Origin: a virus
IMG/VR virus record: IMGVR_UViG_3300037882_001095
Coordinates: 1-20,282 of that record
DNA length: 20,282 nucleotides
Strand: one strand, 5' to 3'
The position numbers and the translations under genes were made by a program. The notes under the pieces were generated by a model. It was not told where the DNA came from, ran no database searches, and saw only the letters and a list, made by a program, of their open reading frames with translations. This document shows, one piece after another, positions 9,995 through 17,714 of this stretch. Each line of letters starts with the position of its first letter. Position 1 is the stretch's first letter.

Positions 9995-10588
9995 TTACCC
10001 GGTAAAGCGTGCGTTCACCAAATCACTTCCAACCCATTGAAATTTGCGCTTGATGCGATTCTCGAAAGCGTCTGCCCTGCGAGCCTTCGGGCCGGTGATG
10101 CGTTCATATTCAGAGATCAAGTCTTGCGACATGCTGGAACTGCCCGTCAGCGGCTTGGCAATCACGCTTGCCAGCTTCACAGCAAGTGCCGTGATGAATA
10201 TCGAATCAAACAACCCGCCATCAGTGATGCGGGCAATGTATTTTAACTGTGCTTCATCCTCATCCGTGAGGATCTTGCCGCCCTCAACCTCCCACAGTCC
10301 GGCCTGCTCGGTTTCCTCGTAGCCGTTAAGCTGAAGCACCCGCAGGCAATCAACCGGAAGTTGATATTGAACCGACCACCCGAAAAGAGGGACTTCAGTC
10401 AGCGCCGTGAGGGTCTGCCGGCGGATTGCAAAGTTCCACCGATGCGACCGCAACACTTCATCGCGCACGGTGTCATAGTGGAGCTTGCAAGCCCGAGCTT
10501 CCGGTGATGCGTCATCAAGCGAGAGTATCCGCTTGGACCCGATTTTGCCAAGTGCGAGATTTGCAATCGTCGTTTCGTTTGCGGACAT
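9995..10588 (-). CDS. Tail tubular protein A-like (T7 gp11 family), head-tail adaptor
   Basis: A 197-residue protein, almost exactly the length of T7 gp11 (196 aa). The N-terminus (TTIANLALGKIGSKRILSLDD, residues ~6-26) and the segment LRSHRWNFAIRRQTLTAL (~49-66) are typical of this family, as is WSVQYQLPVDCLRVLQLN. It forms the ring joining portal to nozzle. The odd point is the start: ATG at 10588 lies one base after a nine-T tract that looks like the tail of a factor-independent terminator, with no Shine-Dalgarno sequence between. An internal start is unlikely because the conserved N-terminal helix would be lost. Confidence 0.88.
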   Translation of the reverse strand: MSANETTIANLALGKIGSKRILSLDDASPEARACKLHYDTVRDEVLRSHRWNFAIRRQTLTALTEVPLFGWSVQYQLPVDCLRVLQLNGYEETEQAGLWEVEGGKILTDEDEAQLKYIARITDGGLFDSIFITALAVKLASVIAKPLTGSSSMSQDLISEYERITGPKARRADAFENRIKRKFQWVGSDLVNARFTG

Positions 10589-10589
10589 G

Positions 10590-10624
10590 AAAAAAAAATT
10601 GGGGCAGACTTTAACCGGTCTGCC
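10590..10624 (-). terminator. Factor-independent terminator after the capsid/decoration genes
   Basis: On the minus strand the sequence reads GGCAGAC, an 8-base loop, GTCTGCC (perfect 7-bp stem, plus coordinates 10618-10624 and 10603-10609), then CCAA and nine Ts (10598-10590). Stem plus U-tract is the classic intrinsic terminator form. It sits 23 bases after the decoration gene stop and touches the start of tail tubular A. Its position resembles T7 T-phi, which follows capsid gene 10. Confidence 0.75.
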
Positions 10625-10647
10625 AGCGGTTTTGATTTGTTGCCGGA

Positions 10648-11109
10648 TTAGGGCATCAGGTATTGACCCCGAATCACGACTTTCTTTGCTGCCGTGATAG
10701 AGCCAGAAGACAGCGCCAGCGTGCCGGTGATCACGTTCGTTGCCGATGTGACGGCATACGGTGCAATCTCGTTCGCGTTGACCCCGGTCACTGAAAGCAA
10801 CGTGCCAGCCGCAGTGAGTGCGACAGCGGTTGCAGAGTAGCGACCAGCAGAGGTAGAGTCTCCAATCGTGGCGATGGTCGCCCCGGTTCCGCCGATGCCT
10901 TCCGATGTGATTCGGAGGGTTTCGACCAAGAGAGTTGCCCCGATTGGCAACTGAACGATGTTGATCGTATCGGCTGCGGCCTCGGTTCCGGTCGTGGTGT
11001 AGATCGCTTGAAACTGGCGACGGTCGCCCGTAACCTTGGTTCCATCCACGCGATCCTTGACGTTCAGGGACGCTTGCCCTGTGTAGATGTCAGTATTGAA
11101 TGAAGGCAT
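10648..11109 (-). CDS. Putative capsid decoration/cement protein (Bbp16-like position)
   Basis: A 153-residue, Thr/Ala/Gly/Val-rich, predicted beta-strand protein with very few charged residues after the first 35. Directly downstream of the major capsid gene (21-base gap) with a good ribosome-binding site (GAGGAAATCATAAAATG). Alternating strands such as TINIVQLPIGATLLVETLRI and TSATNVITGTLALSSGSITA suggest a jelly-roll-type fold. In Bordetella phage BPP-1 a small protein next to the capsid gene (Bbp16) cements the capsid. That assignment is inferred from order, size and composition. It could also be another capsid-associated protein. Confidence 0.55.
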   Translation of the reverse strand: MPSFNTDIYTGQASLNVKDRVDGTKVTGDRRQFQAIYTTTGTEAAADTINIVQLPIGATLLVETLRITSEGIGGTGATIATIGDSTSAGRYSATAVALTAAGTLLSVTGVNANEIAPYAVTSATNVITGTLALSSGSITAAKKVVIRGQYLMP

Positions 11110-11130
11110 TTTATGATTTCCTCAGTTGAA

Positions 11131-12039
11131 TTACAGAACTTCGTCGCAATAGATGCCGACCACTTTGACCTCTTCCGAACGGGTTCCGCCAACGCTCGCC
11201 ACGGTGCGGATTTGCAGCGCGTGAGATTTGTCAGCCCGAACGTCCATGAGCGTCTTTTTGCCCTTGTCCGCGATCACGACGCCGCTTTTCACGACTGCCG
11301 CGATGGTGCGAACTCCGGTCCCCGCAACGTAAGGGAACAACGAAGCCCCCAGGCGCTTGAAGGTGAAACCCATGAAGGAGTTAACTTTGCCCTCGGCCAA
11401 AGCCTGAACAGTGTTGTAGTCCTTGCTGGTGACTTCGGTAGCACGGAGCAAGTCTTGAATCTGCTTGGCAGAAACAAAGATTGTCCGCTGTTCTTCCTCG
11501 TCCACTTCGGCGTTGTCGAACAGGTATTTAGCCTGCCGCAACTTGCCAACGGTCAGACCGCTGTTCGCAGTAGAACCGGTTTCCACGAAATCAACGGCGA
11601 TCAATTGACCGCTTGGCAACGTGGTCGCCGTGGTTCCCGTTTCGCCGGTGTAAGCGGTCCCAAGCGCAGCATCGATGATGGTCTTATCGACCAGGCGACC
11701 GTATGCCATGCCGTGAGCCTGCACGGTTTGCGAGCTTGGAAGGACGACCGATCCAAGGAACTCTTCATCCCACTCATCAAAGAGGGATGCGAGGTCATGC
11801 GGATAAGGACGCAACCAGCGTTTTTCAAGGTTCGTATCAGTGATGCGAGTCTCACCAGCGCGAAGAGTGACGCGCTGCATTTCGAGACTGCCCATTTGGT
11901 TGAAAGATTTCTCTTTCCCGTTCACAGTGTCAACGGTCACGCATTCGCGAGCCTTCGACATTTTTTGCTGTGCGAGGTGAGTCCAGTTCGTGTCGAACTC
12001 GGTCACAAAGTGCAGCGGAATTTCAGTCATTGCAGACAT
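11131..12039 (-). CDS. Major capsid protein
   Basis: A 302-residue protein downstream of the scaffold. It is free of Cys-rich or membrane segments and shows the alternation expected of an HK97-fold coat protein: an N-terminal arm (~1-55, ending SFNQMGSLEM), a charged P-domain-like region (KRWLRPYPHDLASLFDEWDE, ~75-94), an A-domain region with LRQAKYLFDNAEVDEEEQRT and QIQDLLRATEVTSKDYN, and C-terminal strands (MGFTFKRLGASLFPYVAG). Start ATG at 12039 has AAGGA 10 bases upstream; an alternative ATG lies three codons in (12030). It lies between two strong terminator candidates, so it is probably transcribed with the decoration gene as a separate high-level unit. Closest relatives are expected among BPP-1-like podophages. 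Confidence 0.85.
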   Translation of the reverse strand: MSAMTEIPLHFVTEFDTNWTHLAQQKMSKARECVTVDTVNGKEKSFNQMGSLEMQRVTLRAGETRITDTNLEKRWLRPYPHDLASLFDEWDEEFLGSVVLPSSQTVQAHGMAYGRLVDKTIIDAALGTAYTGETGTTATTLPSGQLIAVDFVETGSTANSGLTVGKLRQAKYLFDNAEVDEEEQRTIFVSAKQIQDLLRATEVTSKDYNTVQALAEGKVNSFMGFTFKRLGASLFPYVAGTGVRTIAAVVKSGVVIADKGKKTLMDVRADKSHALQIRTVASVGGTRSEEVKVVGIYCDEVL

Positions 12040-12214
12040 TTGAGTATTTTCCTTTTGGTTTGATTTTTTGGTTAGCTACTGCCCCGAGTCCTGCCGGATT
12101 GTCGCTTGCGCGGTCCCGGTCTTGGGATGCTTGGGGCAGGCTCCAAAAGGAGTTGTCTGCCGGACGCTGATTACCCGCTTACACAATTAGCCGGTGTCAG
12201 TCAAAACAAATCGC
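12040..12214 (-). promoter_or_regulatory. Untranslated leader upstream of the capsid gene, presumed to hold a promoter
   Basis: This gap separates the scaffold terminator from the capsid start. It contains the capsid ribosome-binding site (AAGGA at about 12049-12053) and a possible RNA hairpin around 12131-12160 built from GGCAG / CTGCC and CTCC / GGAG around an AAAA loop. I could not identify convincing -35 and -10 boxes. A promoter is inferred only because the upstream terminator would otherwise cut off capsid transcription. Confidence 0.35.
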
Positions 12215-12252
12215 AAAAAAATACGGGCCGTCAGGTTTTTCCTGCCGGCCCG
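12215..12252 (-). terminator. Factor-independent terminator after the scaffold gene
   Basis: On the minus strand CGGGCCGGCAGG (12252-12241), a 5-A loop, and CCTGACGGCCCG (12235-12224) form a 12-bp stem with one mismatch, followed by TAT and seven Ts (12221-12215). It starts 19 bases after the scaffold stop. With the terminator at 10590-10624 it brackets the capsid and decoration genes. Confidence 0.85.
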
Positions 12253-12270
12253 CTTCGCGAGTGCTTGAGG

Positions 12271-13155
12271 CTAACCCCGCACCATCAAGCCCCGCACAAG
12301 ACTGACTGTCTCAGGATCTCCTTCCTGATATTTCGCGTAGAGAGGATTCGACGGGTTGGTCTGGATGTCGCGAGCCCTTGCCCCTCCCGCACCCGAACCG
12401 CTAGAATTGTTAGCCGCAACAAGCTTGTCTTCGCTCAACATATTGGTGAGACGGACAAATGCCTTCACCACATTAGGATCGCCAAAGCCTGGAGAGTTGG
12501 AATCAATCCCGGCAAGTTTCGCCGCGACCTGGGCGCGTCCGATGTTCTTGTCAAAGTCTGTTCCCCATTCCTTTTGCAGCGCGGCCTTTCCTTCCTCACG
12601 TTTTGCGTGAACCATGTTGGCAAGCGTGCTCGCCTCCATCTCCCGCATCTTCGCTTGAATCCCGGCAAGTTCCTTCATCGCCGCAGGTGGGATGTTGTGC
12701 TTGTGTGCCACTGCCGCAAATGCCTTCGCATTGTCAGGGTTCCAGGTCATGCCCTCGGGCATTTCTTCCGGCTTGAAGTCGTAGGCTTCCACCGTGTCAG
12801 GCACGCCGACAGCTTTACGGTAGGCGGCAACTTCTTCCGGCGTGCTTTTCTCGGTCGGAATAACGACCCCTTGCGGACGTGCTCCGATGGTCTTCTCAAG
12901 GTTGTGGTAGGATTTGGCAAGGTCCTTGACCGTCTTGAACTTCGTCAGGCTTGCCCCTGCGTCTTTCAGATCGTCAGGCAAGCGCGATGTCCAGCCCTCA
13001 GAAAATGACCCGTCAGCACTGACAAAAGAAGGTTGCTCCGGTGGCGGCGTCCCTTCGCTAACTGATGCTGGCGCGTCAGGAATGATGGAATCGCCGCCAC
13101 TACCGCCCCCCTCGCCGCCCTCGGCATTCCAAAGAAAGAAATGTTTCAGCCTCAT
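12271..13155 (-). CDS. Capsid assembly scaffolding protein
   Basis: A 294-residue acidic, helix-rich protein; T7 gp9 is 307 aa. A Gly/Ser/Pro-rich N-terminus (~12-45) is followed by SEGWTSRLPDDLKDAGASLT and FKTVKDLAKSYHNLEKTIGA (~51-91), which is characteristic of podovirus scaffolds. Then come STPEEVAAYRKAVGVPDTVE, a long charged helical region (~150-215, MREMEASTLANMVHAKREEG) and a disordered C-terminus. It overlaps the upstream gene's stop by 4 bases (ATGA). Scaffold proteins guide coat assembly into the procapsid and then leave. The gene ends at a strong terminator, unlike the other junctions here. Confidence 0.85.
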   Translation of the reverse strand: MRLKHFFLWNAEGGEGGGSGGDSIIPDAPASVSEGTPPPEQPSFVSADGSFSEGWTSRLPDDLKDAGASLTKFKTVKDLAKSYHNLEKTIGARPQGVVIPTEKSTPEEVAAYRKAVGVPDTVEAYDFKPEEMPEGMTWNPDNAKAFAAVAHKHNIPPAAMKELAGIQAKMREMEASTLANMVHAKREEGKAALQKEWGTDFDKNIGRAQVAAKLAGIDSNSPGFGDPNVVKAFVRLTNMLSEDKLVAANNSSGSGAGGARARDIQTNPSNPLYAKYQEGDPETVSLVRGLMVRG

Positions 13156-13472
13156 ACTTCGAGATACTCAGGCCAAAGTTCGAATTTTTTTGCGGCATGG
13201 TCAGGATAGTATTCCCGCAGCCAGCGTACGTACTCCGGCGTCTTGTCCCCAGCTTCCGGCGTGCGGCCCGGTGCGGGAGGAACCTCAACAACGACGTGCA
13301 TTTTGATTTTTGCTGGTTCCTTGTCCTCGATAGGCTCAAACGGACTCAGCATCCGGTTCACCTTCTCCACCGTCTTGTAGTGCACTCCTTCGCCGTGGAT
13401 AAACTCGCCATTGGCAATCCTCCCGATATCCTCCCCGTCCCGAAAGACGTTTTCTCCGATGATTTCAATCAT
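13152..13472 (-). CDS. Small hypothetical protein between Bbp19-like gene and scaffold
   Basis: A 106-residue protein I do not recognise. The N-terminal half looks like a short beta-rich module (IGENVFRDGEDIGRIANGEF, residues 4-23), followed by a Pro/Glu/Lys-rich linker (~50-75) and a C-terminal aromatic helix (TPEYVRWLREYYPDHAAKKF). It overlaps both neighbours by 4 bases (ATGA), so it is an integral part of the morphogenesis operon and very likely expressed. A structural accessory role is possible, but nothing in the sequence specifies it. Confidence 0.7.
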   Translation of the reverse strand: MIEIIGENVFRDGEDIGRIANGEFIHGEGVHYKTVEKVNRMLSPFEPIEDKEPAKIKMHVVVEVPPAPGRTPEAGDKTPEYVRWLREYYPDHAAKKFELWPEYLEV

Positions 13473-13771
13473 GTTCTTATTGTGGTTTTTGGCTTGTCAA
13501 AATTGGCGTCCCCTTCGCAAGAGGCTTCCAGCTTGGCGTTTACGTGCCGCAGGATGTCCTGCTGGCCGTCGCGCTTGGCCGCATGGATTGAATCATACCC
13601 CATCGACCCACGCCCACGATCCAGCGGAATAAATACTGGCCGGTCCATGCCGAAAACATGGTTCAGGTCGTCAAGGATTGTCTTGCCGTCATCAGATTGA
13701 AAAATGCGGTGATAAGCGTTGACGATCCGTTGCCGGGACCGCGCGCGTTCGAGTTGGTCAGTTTCAGCCAT
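13469..13771 (-). CDS. Bbp19-like small phage protein
   Basis: A 100-residue protein starting at ATG 13771, 4 bases after the portal stop. The frame extends upstream to 13816 into the portal gene, but the internal ATG gives the usual spacing. AYHRIFQSDDGKTILDDLNH (residues 19-38) matches the family feature 'F-x-T/S-x-D/E-G-x-x-x-L-x-D-L' seen in the Bbp19 family named after Bordetella phage BPP-1. A conserved-looking GMDRPVF and a basic/acidic helix (HAAKRDGQQDILRHVNAKLE) follow. Bbp19-type proteins sit in capsid/portal gene blocks and their function is not established. Confidence 0.65.
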   Translation of the reverse strand: MAETDQLERARSRQRIVNAYHRIFQSDDGKTILDDLNHVFGMDRPVFIPLDRGRGSMGYDSIHAAKRDGQQDILRHVNAKLEASCEGDANFDKPKTTIRT

Positions 13772-13775
13772 AAAA

Positions 13776-15464
13776 TCAAGCGTCTCCCATTTGCTTAGCG
13801 AGCAGTGCCCCGGCAAGGCTGTCTTGCTTCACCCCTCCGACCTTTGCCAATGCGCCCGCCGCTTCCATCGCTTGCGCCTGCTTGGCCTGCTGGGCTTGTG
13901 CTTCCGCTCGGGCCTGCCGCAACTTGCCGACCATCTCAGAATCAACCAGCCAGCGGGCAGGCATCCCGTCGTTTCGAGAAACGTCGCGAATGATTACGTC
14001 CATGTTGAAATTGTCGAGGATGTCCGGCTTGACTGGCACCAGGGGCAAGGCCATCTCCATCATCCGGCCAAAGCTATTGTTTTCCAGCGCCTTGATCGCC
14101 AAGGCGATACGTGAAGAAAACGAAACCTCTGGTTCTGGCAGAAAGGCCCCCTGCGCGTCTTGAATGATTAACTCCCTTGGAGGTGGCGGGAAAGCTCCCG
14201 ACCGGGACAGCAGAGAGAACACCCGGCGAAGCAGTGGTGTGAAAAGCTCGGTCGTCATGCGGGCAAACGTAGGCGAGAACTGAATCAACTTCTCACTCGA
14301 CCTCTCGCTGACCTCCCGGGCAGTCATCTGCTTTTGAAGCTGAGTGAACATCTGGAAAAGATCCACGTGGAAGGCGTCATTGATAGCCTGTCGGCGTTGA
14401 TTGGCACGCTCTAGCCCGACATCATACCGGCCTGACGTTGCCCATTCTTTCGGGATGGCATTCGGGTTGCCAGGGTCGAAATACGTCACGCCCGCAGCAC
14501 GGAAATCAACTTCACCTTCGTGCGTGTCAGGGATAAGGAAGCGAGGGAACGCCGCAAGCTCGGCCAGCGCGTCCATCTGCTTTTCAAGAAAATTCAATTG
14601 CCGGGACTCTGGAAGTGCCATCCATGACGGACTCCACCCGTAAGCGTGCTCTGATGTCCATTTGAGGAAGCGCGTTGCAAAGAAAGGTTGTTCATCATAC
14701 CCGCCCAGCCTGCAAACGTGCTTGCCCGCGATTTCGACATAGATCGAAGCAATTGGCTTGTTCTCAGGGTCGCGCTTGCCTTCCTCTATTTCCTCGGGAA
14801 GCCTTGGCAAAATTTGGTGGATGAATTTGAACTTTTGTTCCTTGGCCGCGTCGTCCTTGCCATTGAAAATCGTTTGCAGCTTGCCGGACAAATTATCTTC
14901 TCCAAACATCTGCGAGGCCTGCCGCACGCTCAATTCAAACTCTCTCGAAAGCGTGTCAACGTAGCCCTCCGAATCTTCGAGGATGGAGAACGTGCCGACA
15001 TCGAATTTACGGAAATGAATAGGAAACCGTTTGCCGGGCTCGGCATAAAGAACCGCAGTCCCAAAACATCCACGATCAAGGTAAAGTTCATGAATCTCGG
15101 AATAAAAATTTGATCTCGAAAGCTCGATAGCAGCAACTTCCGTGCATTGCTTGTAGTAGGTTTCGACCGCATCAATCCCTCGCAGGGCAGCGGGAGGATC
15201 AAACGAAAACCAACGAGCCTCTGCCGGTGTCATCCATGCCAGTTGCCCGTTTGCAAGCACCATATTTGCACGGATGGCCGTCCCGTCAAAAAGCGCATCC
15301 TGTCTTGCCGTGCTCGGTGAATGCGTGGAATTTGTGATTTCCCCCTTGCGAGGCATGACATAAGCCGCGACATCATTCCAAAACGAATCCCACGGCGCCC
15401 GCTCGGCGCTTAGAGAGTTGTGGAGCTTAATTGCCCGCTCGGCAATGTCAGTCCTGGACTTCAT
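13776..15464 (-). CDS. Portal (head-to-tail connector) protein
   Basis: A 562-residue protein; T7 gp8 is 536 aa. The N-terminus has the podovirus portal signature: RAIKLHNSLSAERAPWDSFW (residues 10-29), then DVAAYVMPRKG, TARQDALFDGTAIRANMVLA and WMTPAEARWFSF. Later features include YLDRGCFGTAVLYAEPGKRF, FEDNL-type segments and QLQKQMTAREVSERSSEKLI. The C-terminus is Ala/Gln-rich helix (AEAQAQQAKQAQAMEAAGAL), as in the portal barrel. Portals form the dodecameric ring through which DNA enters and leaves the capsid. Its start overlaps the stop of the proline-rich gene (ATGA). Confidence 0.93.
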   Translation of the reverse strand: MKSRTDIAERAIKLHNSLSAERAPWDSFWNDVAAYVMPRKGEITNSTHSPSTARQDALFDGTAIRANMVLANGQLAWMTPAEARWFSFDPPAALRGIDAVETYYKQCTEVAAIELSRSNFYSEIHELYLDRGCFGTAVLYAEPGKRFPIHFRKFDVGTFSILEDSEGYVDTLSREFELSVRQASQMFGEDNLSGKLQTIFNGKDDAAKEQKFKFIHQILPRLPEEIEEGKRDPENKPIASIYVEIAGKHVCRLGGYDEQPFFATRFLKWTSEHAYGWSPSWMALPESRQLNFLEKQMDALAELAAFPRFLIPDTHEGEVDFRAAGVTYFDPGNPNAIPKEWATSGRYDVGLERANQRRQAINDAFHVDLFQMFTQLQKQMTAREVSERSSEKLIQFSPTFARMTTELFTPLLRRVFSLLSRSGAFPPPPRELIIQDAQGAFLPEPEVSFSSRIALAIKALENNSFGRMMEMALPLVPVKPDILDNFNMDVIIRDVSRNDGMPARWLVDSEMVGKLRQARAEAQAQQAKQAQAMEAAGALAKVGGVKQDSLAGALLAKQMGDA

Positions 15465-15784
15465 CCAAGCAACGAACCACTGCCGCCCGTTGCTGAAGAT
15501 TGATACCCACCCGTCTCGCCCGCAATAAGGGATTTACTCATGCCCCGGCGCTTGGACTGGTCCCGGCGTTGCTGGTCGCTGGCCTCCTGCAATTCGAGTT
15601 TGCTGGTCGAAGGCGGAGGGATGGGAGGCGGTGGAGGCGGTGGAGCCTCAGGCGTCACCACGGGAGGTGGCGGAGGCAGCGGGACAGGCTCAGGTGGAGG
15701 AGGGACAGCTGGCGCGGAAGGTGCAGAAAAAAAAGCGACAACCGTTTTCAGCCGGTGATTGAAGATCGGGTCAGAGTGTAGCAT
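15461..15784 (-). CDS. Small proline-rich protein upstream of the portal
   Basis: A 107-residue protein. Residues ~18-60 are almost entirely proline, with Val, Glu and Ala (PPPPEPVPLPPPPPVVTPEA, then PPPPPPPIPPP). The C-terminal third is basic then glycine-rich: RRGMSKSLIAGETGGYQSSA and ending GSLLG. Podovirus operons often carry a small protein at this place that ends in a similar 'RG(R)-S-x-I-x-GG...LLG' motif, which I use to support the call from memory. It overlaps the upstream gene by 37 bases and the portal by 4. The polyproline stretch may act as a rigid spacer; function unknown. Confidence 0.65.
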   Translation of the reverse strand: MLHSDPIFNHRLKTVVAFFSAPSAPAVPPPPEPVPLPPPPPVVTPEAPPPPPPPIPPPSTSKLELQEASDQQRRDQSKRRGMSKSLIAGETGGYQSSATGGSGSLLG

Positions 15785-16122
15785 ACGCGATTAAAATGTT
15801 CTGTTCGATACCATCGGAGAGATTTTCCCCTCCTTTGCCAACCGACCCAAGTAAGGGGAAACGGTGCAAGTGTCAAGAGTTTTGACTGACACCCTGCGAA
15901 CGCATAGCAAAGCCATGCGTTTTGATTGACCACCGGAAAAGAATGCCAAGGATCAACAATCAATGCAGGGTCCGCGTAGCGATCCACTGCCCGGCCCATC
16001 AAGAAATGTTCCGGCGTGCTCACGACATAGCCAGTCTCAATGTGTGCGCAAATGTCCTCGTCAAACGTCCGAGAACATTCGAATTGCCCGTAGAGCGCAG
16101 CCACCTGGTCAAATGGCATCAT
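15748..16122 (-). CDS. Conserved podovirus protein between terminase and portal, function unknown
   Basis: A 124-residue protein whose start overlaps the terminase stop by 4 bases (ATGATG; either Met could be used). Aromatic and cysteine content is high: FECSRTFDEDICAHIETGYV (residues ~13-32), then STPEHFLMGRAVDR, DPWHSFP and AWLCYAFAG. The combination 'F-x-C-x-R-x-F-x-E-D...GYV-S-T-P-x-x-F-L-M-G-R-x-V' resembles small proteins found directly after terminase in many podophages. No catalytic motif is evident. The C-terminal ~37 bases overlap the next gene. Confidence 0.7.
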   Translation of the reverse strand: MMPFDQVAALYGQFECSRTFDEDICAHIETGYVVSTPEHFLMGRAVDRYADPALIVDPWHSFPVVNQNAWLCYAFAGCQSKLLTLAPFPLTWVGWQRRGKSLRWYRTEHFNRVCYTLTRSSITG

Positions 16123-17714
16123 CTAATCACCCTCACCCGTTCACGCTCTCCAAAGTATTCAGCAACCAAATCTCGAGGCTGTTCTCGAGATTCACCACGA
16201 ATGCCAGTCCTCACCGTCACGCGCCTTGCCGTCTTTGCAATCGTGCTGCCGCCCTGGATCATGCCCGCCATCTCAGCCTCGGCAATCATGCGGGCAGCGT
16301 CCGCACAATGACTTGACCAATCATGCACCGGGGAATCGCTGGCAATGCCTCCCGAGGATGTTCGCTTCGTGTGATAGTTGCTCAAGGCTTCGATCCCTCG
16401 CTCGCAATTGGGAATTCGAAACGACATTCGAGGCATGATTTGCCGCAGGCGGTTGACCCCTATCCAGACATCGGACGTTTGGGGAATGATTCGAGAATTA
16501 ACCAGACCGACGCTCGCTAGCTCGGCCTGGAATGTTCGACCGCTTTTTTGGGTAGCTGCCGCATCGTGTGGCAGGTAGTGGCAACCGAGCAAATACCCCT
16601 TGCCCATAATGCGTGCAACGCGCTGGACCGGCGTCAGATCGAGCTCACAGTCGCAATCAATGATCCTGATCTCGTTGGCGATAAATTGAACAAACCACGT
16701 GACCGTGTTGACCGGCGAACCAAGATCCCAAAACGTATGCACAAGCGCCGAGGTATCCACCGGGCCGGGGCAAATAGCGCCTTGCCCTCGTAGCCGGTCA
16801 ATCAGGTCCGCGTAGATTGCGCCCTCGATTGGTGCGCGGAAACACTCGTCAATCGTCGTCGGGAACTCGCGAAATATGAAAATCCCAAGGGTAGCTTTGC
16901 GCCGTGCATACCAGCATTTCTGCCCGTCTGTGAATTTCACAGAAATTTCCTCCTCTTTCTCGCCCAGGTATTTGAGCGATTCTGCGTCAATCTGTGAAAT
17001 TTCACCGACCTCCGTGTAGGTCGGGTCAGTCCACCAAGGAAAAAAGAAAAGATGCCAGTCGTTTTTTCCGCGTTGCTCGGCAGGCATCTCGAGAGCGCTC
17101 TTCACCAGCGTCCAAAGGTGACCCCCGCGCCCGCCCTTCCATGTCGTTTCGATTACCGTCGCACCATGCTCAGCAGATGGTAGCGCGCCTGTCAGAATTT
17201 CCTCAGACCGTCGAGGGTCATCCGCCTGGATGACTCCCCACTCAGAGATGTGCAGCAATTGGTTGGTTCCTCCGCGTGCATTTTTGCCTGCATAGATGGA
17301 GGATTTTGCGTCATTCGATTTGGATGAAATCTCAAAACTTGAATCGTTCGCCCTGGTGATGACAAATAAATCGCGCAGGCCAGCGGGCAGGCGGTCGAAT
17401 GCGACGCGAACGATGTTGACCAATTTTTTTGTGGCATCATCTTGAGTCTGATCCACAATGCTGCATTGCACCCCCTCGTAGAAAATGGCCTCATCGGTCG
17501 CAAAAATATCAATGGCGGTTGACATCCCTAGACGCCGCGCTTTCAGGACGATGATTTTACGCACTCCTGACAGCAACGCATCAAAAAGCTCGACCTGTTC
17601 GGGCCGTGGCGCGAACGGGATAATTTGTCCGGTCTCGGCGTCTTTTATCGAATAGAGATTCAGGAGCCGCCATCGGCGGTCGCGCAAGCATTGCTCGATT
17701 TGTGCGGGCGTCAT
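16119..17714 (-). CDS. terL: Terminase large subunit (packaging ATPase/nuclease)
   Basis: A 531-residue protein. The ATPase half has a Walker A-like KARRLGMS at 58-65, a Walker B/catalytic region LLHISEWG at 153-160, and the coupling-type segment ATVIETTWKGGRGGHLW at 185-201. The nuclease half shows FWDLGSPVNTVTW with Asp330, IIDCDCELDL (Asp353/Asp355), PHDAAATQKSGRT with Asp384, and HCADAAR with Asp472, giving a plausible RNase H-like set of acidic residues. The start overlaps the small-subunit stop by 4 bases (ATGA). It pumps DNA through the portal and cuts at packaging initiation and termination. The Walker A motif is the degenerate form common in phage terminases (no GxxGxGK[S/T]). Confidence 0.94.
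   Translation of the reverse strand: MTPAQIEQCLRDRRWRLLNLYSIKDAETGQIIPFAPRPEQVELFDALLSGVRKIIVLKARRLGMSTAIDIFATDEAIFYEGVQCSIVDQTQDDATKKLVNIVRVAFDRLPAGLRDLFVITRANDSSFEISSKSNDAKSSIYAGKNARGGTNQLLHISEWGVIQADDPRRSEEILTGALPSAEHGATVIETTWKGGRGGHLWTLVKSALEMPAEQRGKNDWHLFFFPWWTDPTYTEVGEISQIDAESLKYLGEKEEEISVKFTDGQKCWYARRKATLGIFIFREFPTTIDECFRAPIEGAIYADLIDRLRGQGAICPGPVDTSALVHTFWDLGSPVNTVTWFVQFIANEIRIIDCDCELDLTPVQRVARIMGKGYLLGCHYLPHDAAATQKSGRTFQAELASVGLVNSRIIPQTSDVWIGVNRLRQIMPRMSFRIPNCERGIEALSNYHTKRTSSGGIASDSPVHDWSSHCADAARMIAEAEMAGMIQGGSTIAKTARRVTVRTGIRGESREQPRDLVAEYFGERERVRVIR

Noticed and set aside
11113-12063. A 316-residue plus-strand frame antisense to the capsid gene
   Set aside because: It is the mirror of a well-supported capsid gene in a minus-strand operon; its product has no family features.
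12131-12160. A second intrinsic terminator in the capsid leader
   Set aside because: The stem is interrupted and no T-tract follows on the minus strand; at most it is an RNA hairpin in the leader.
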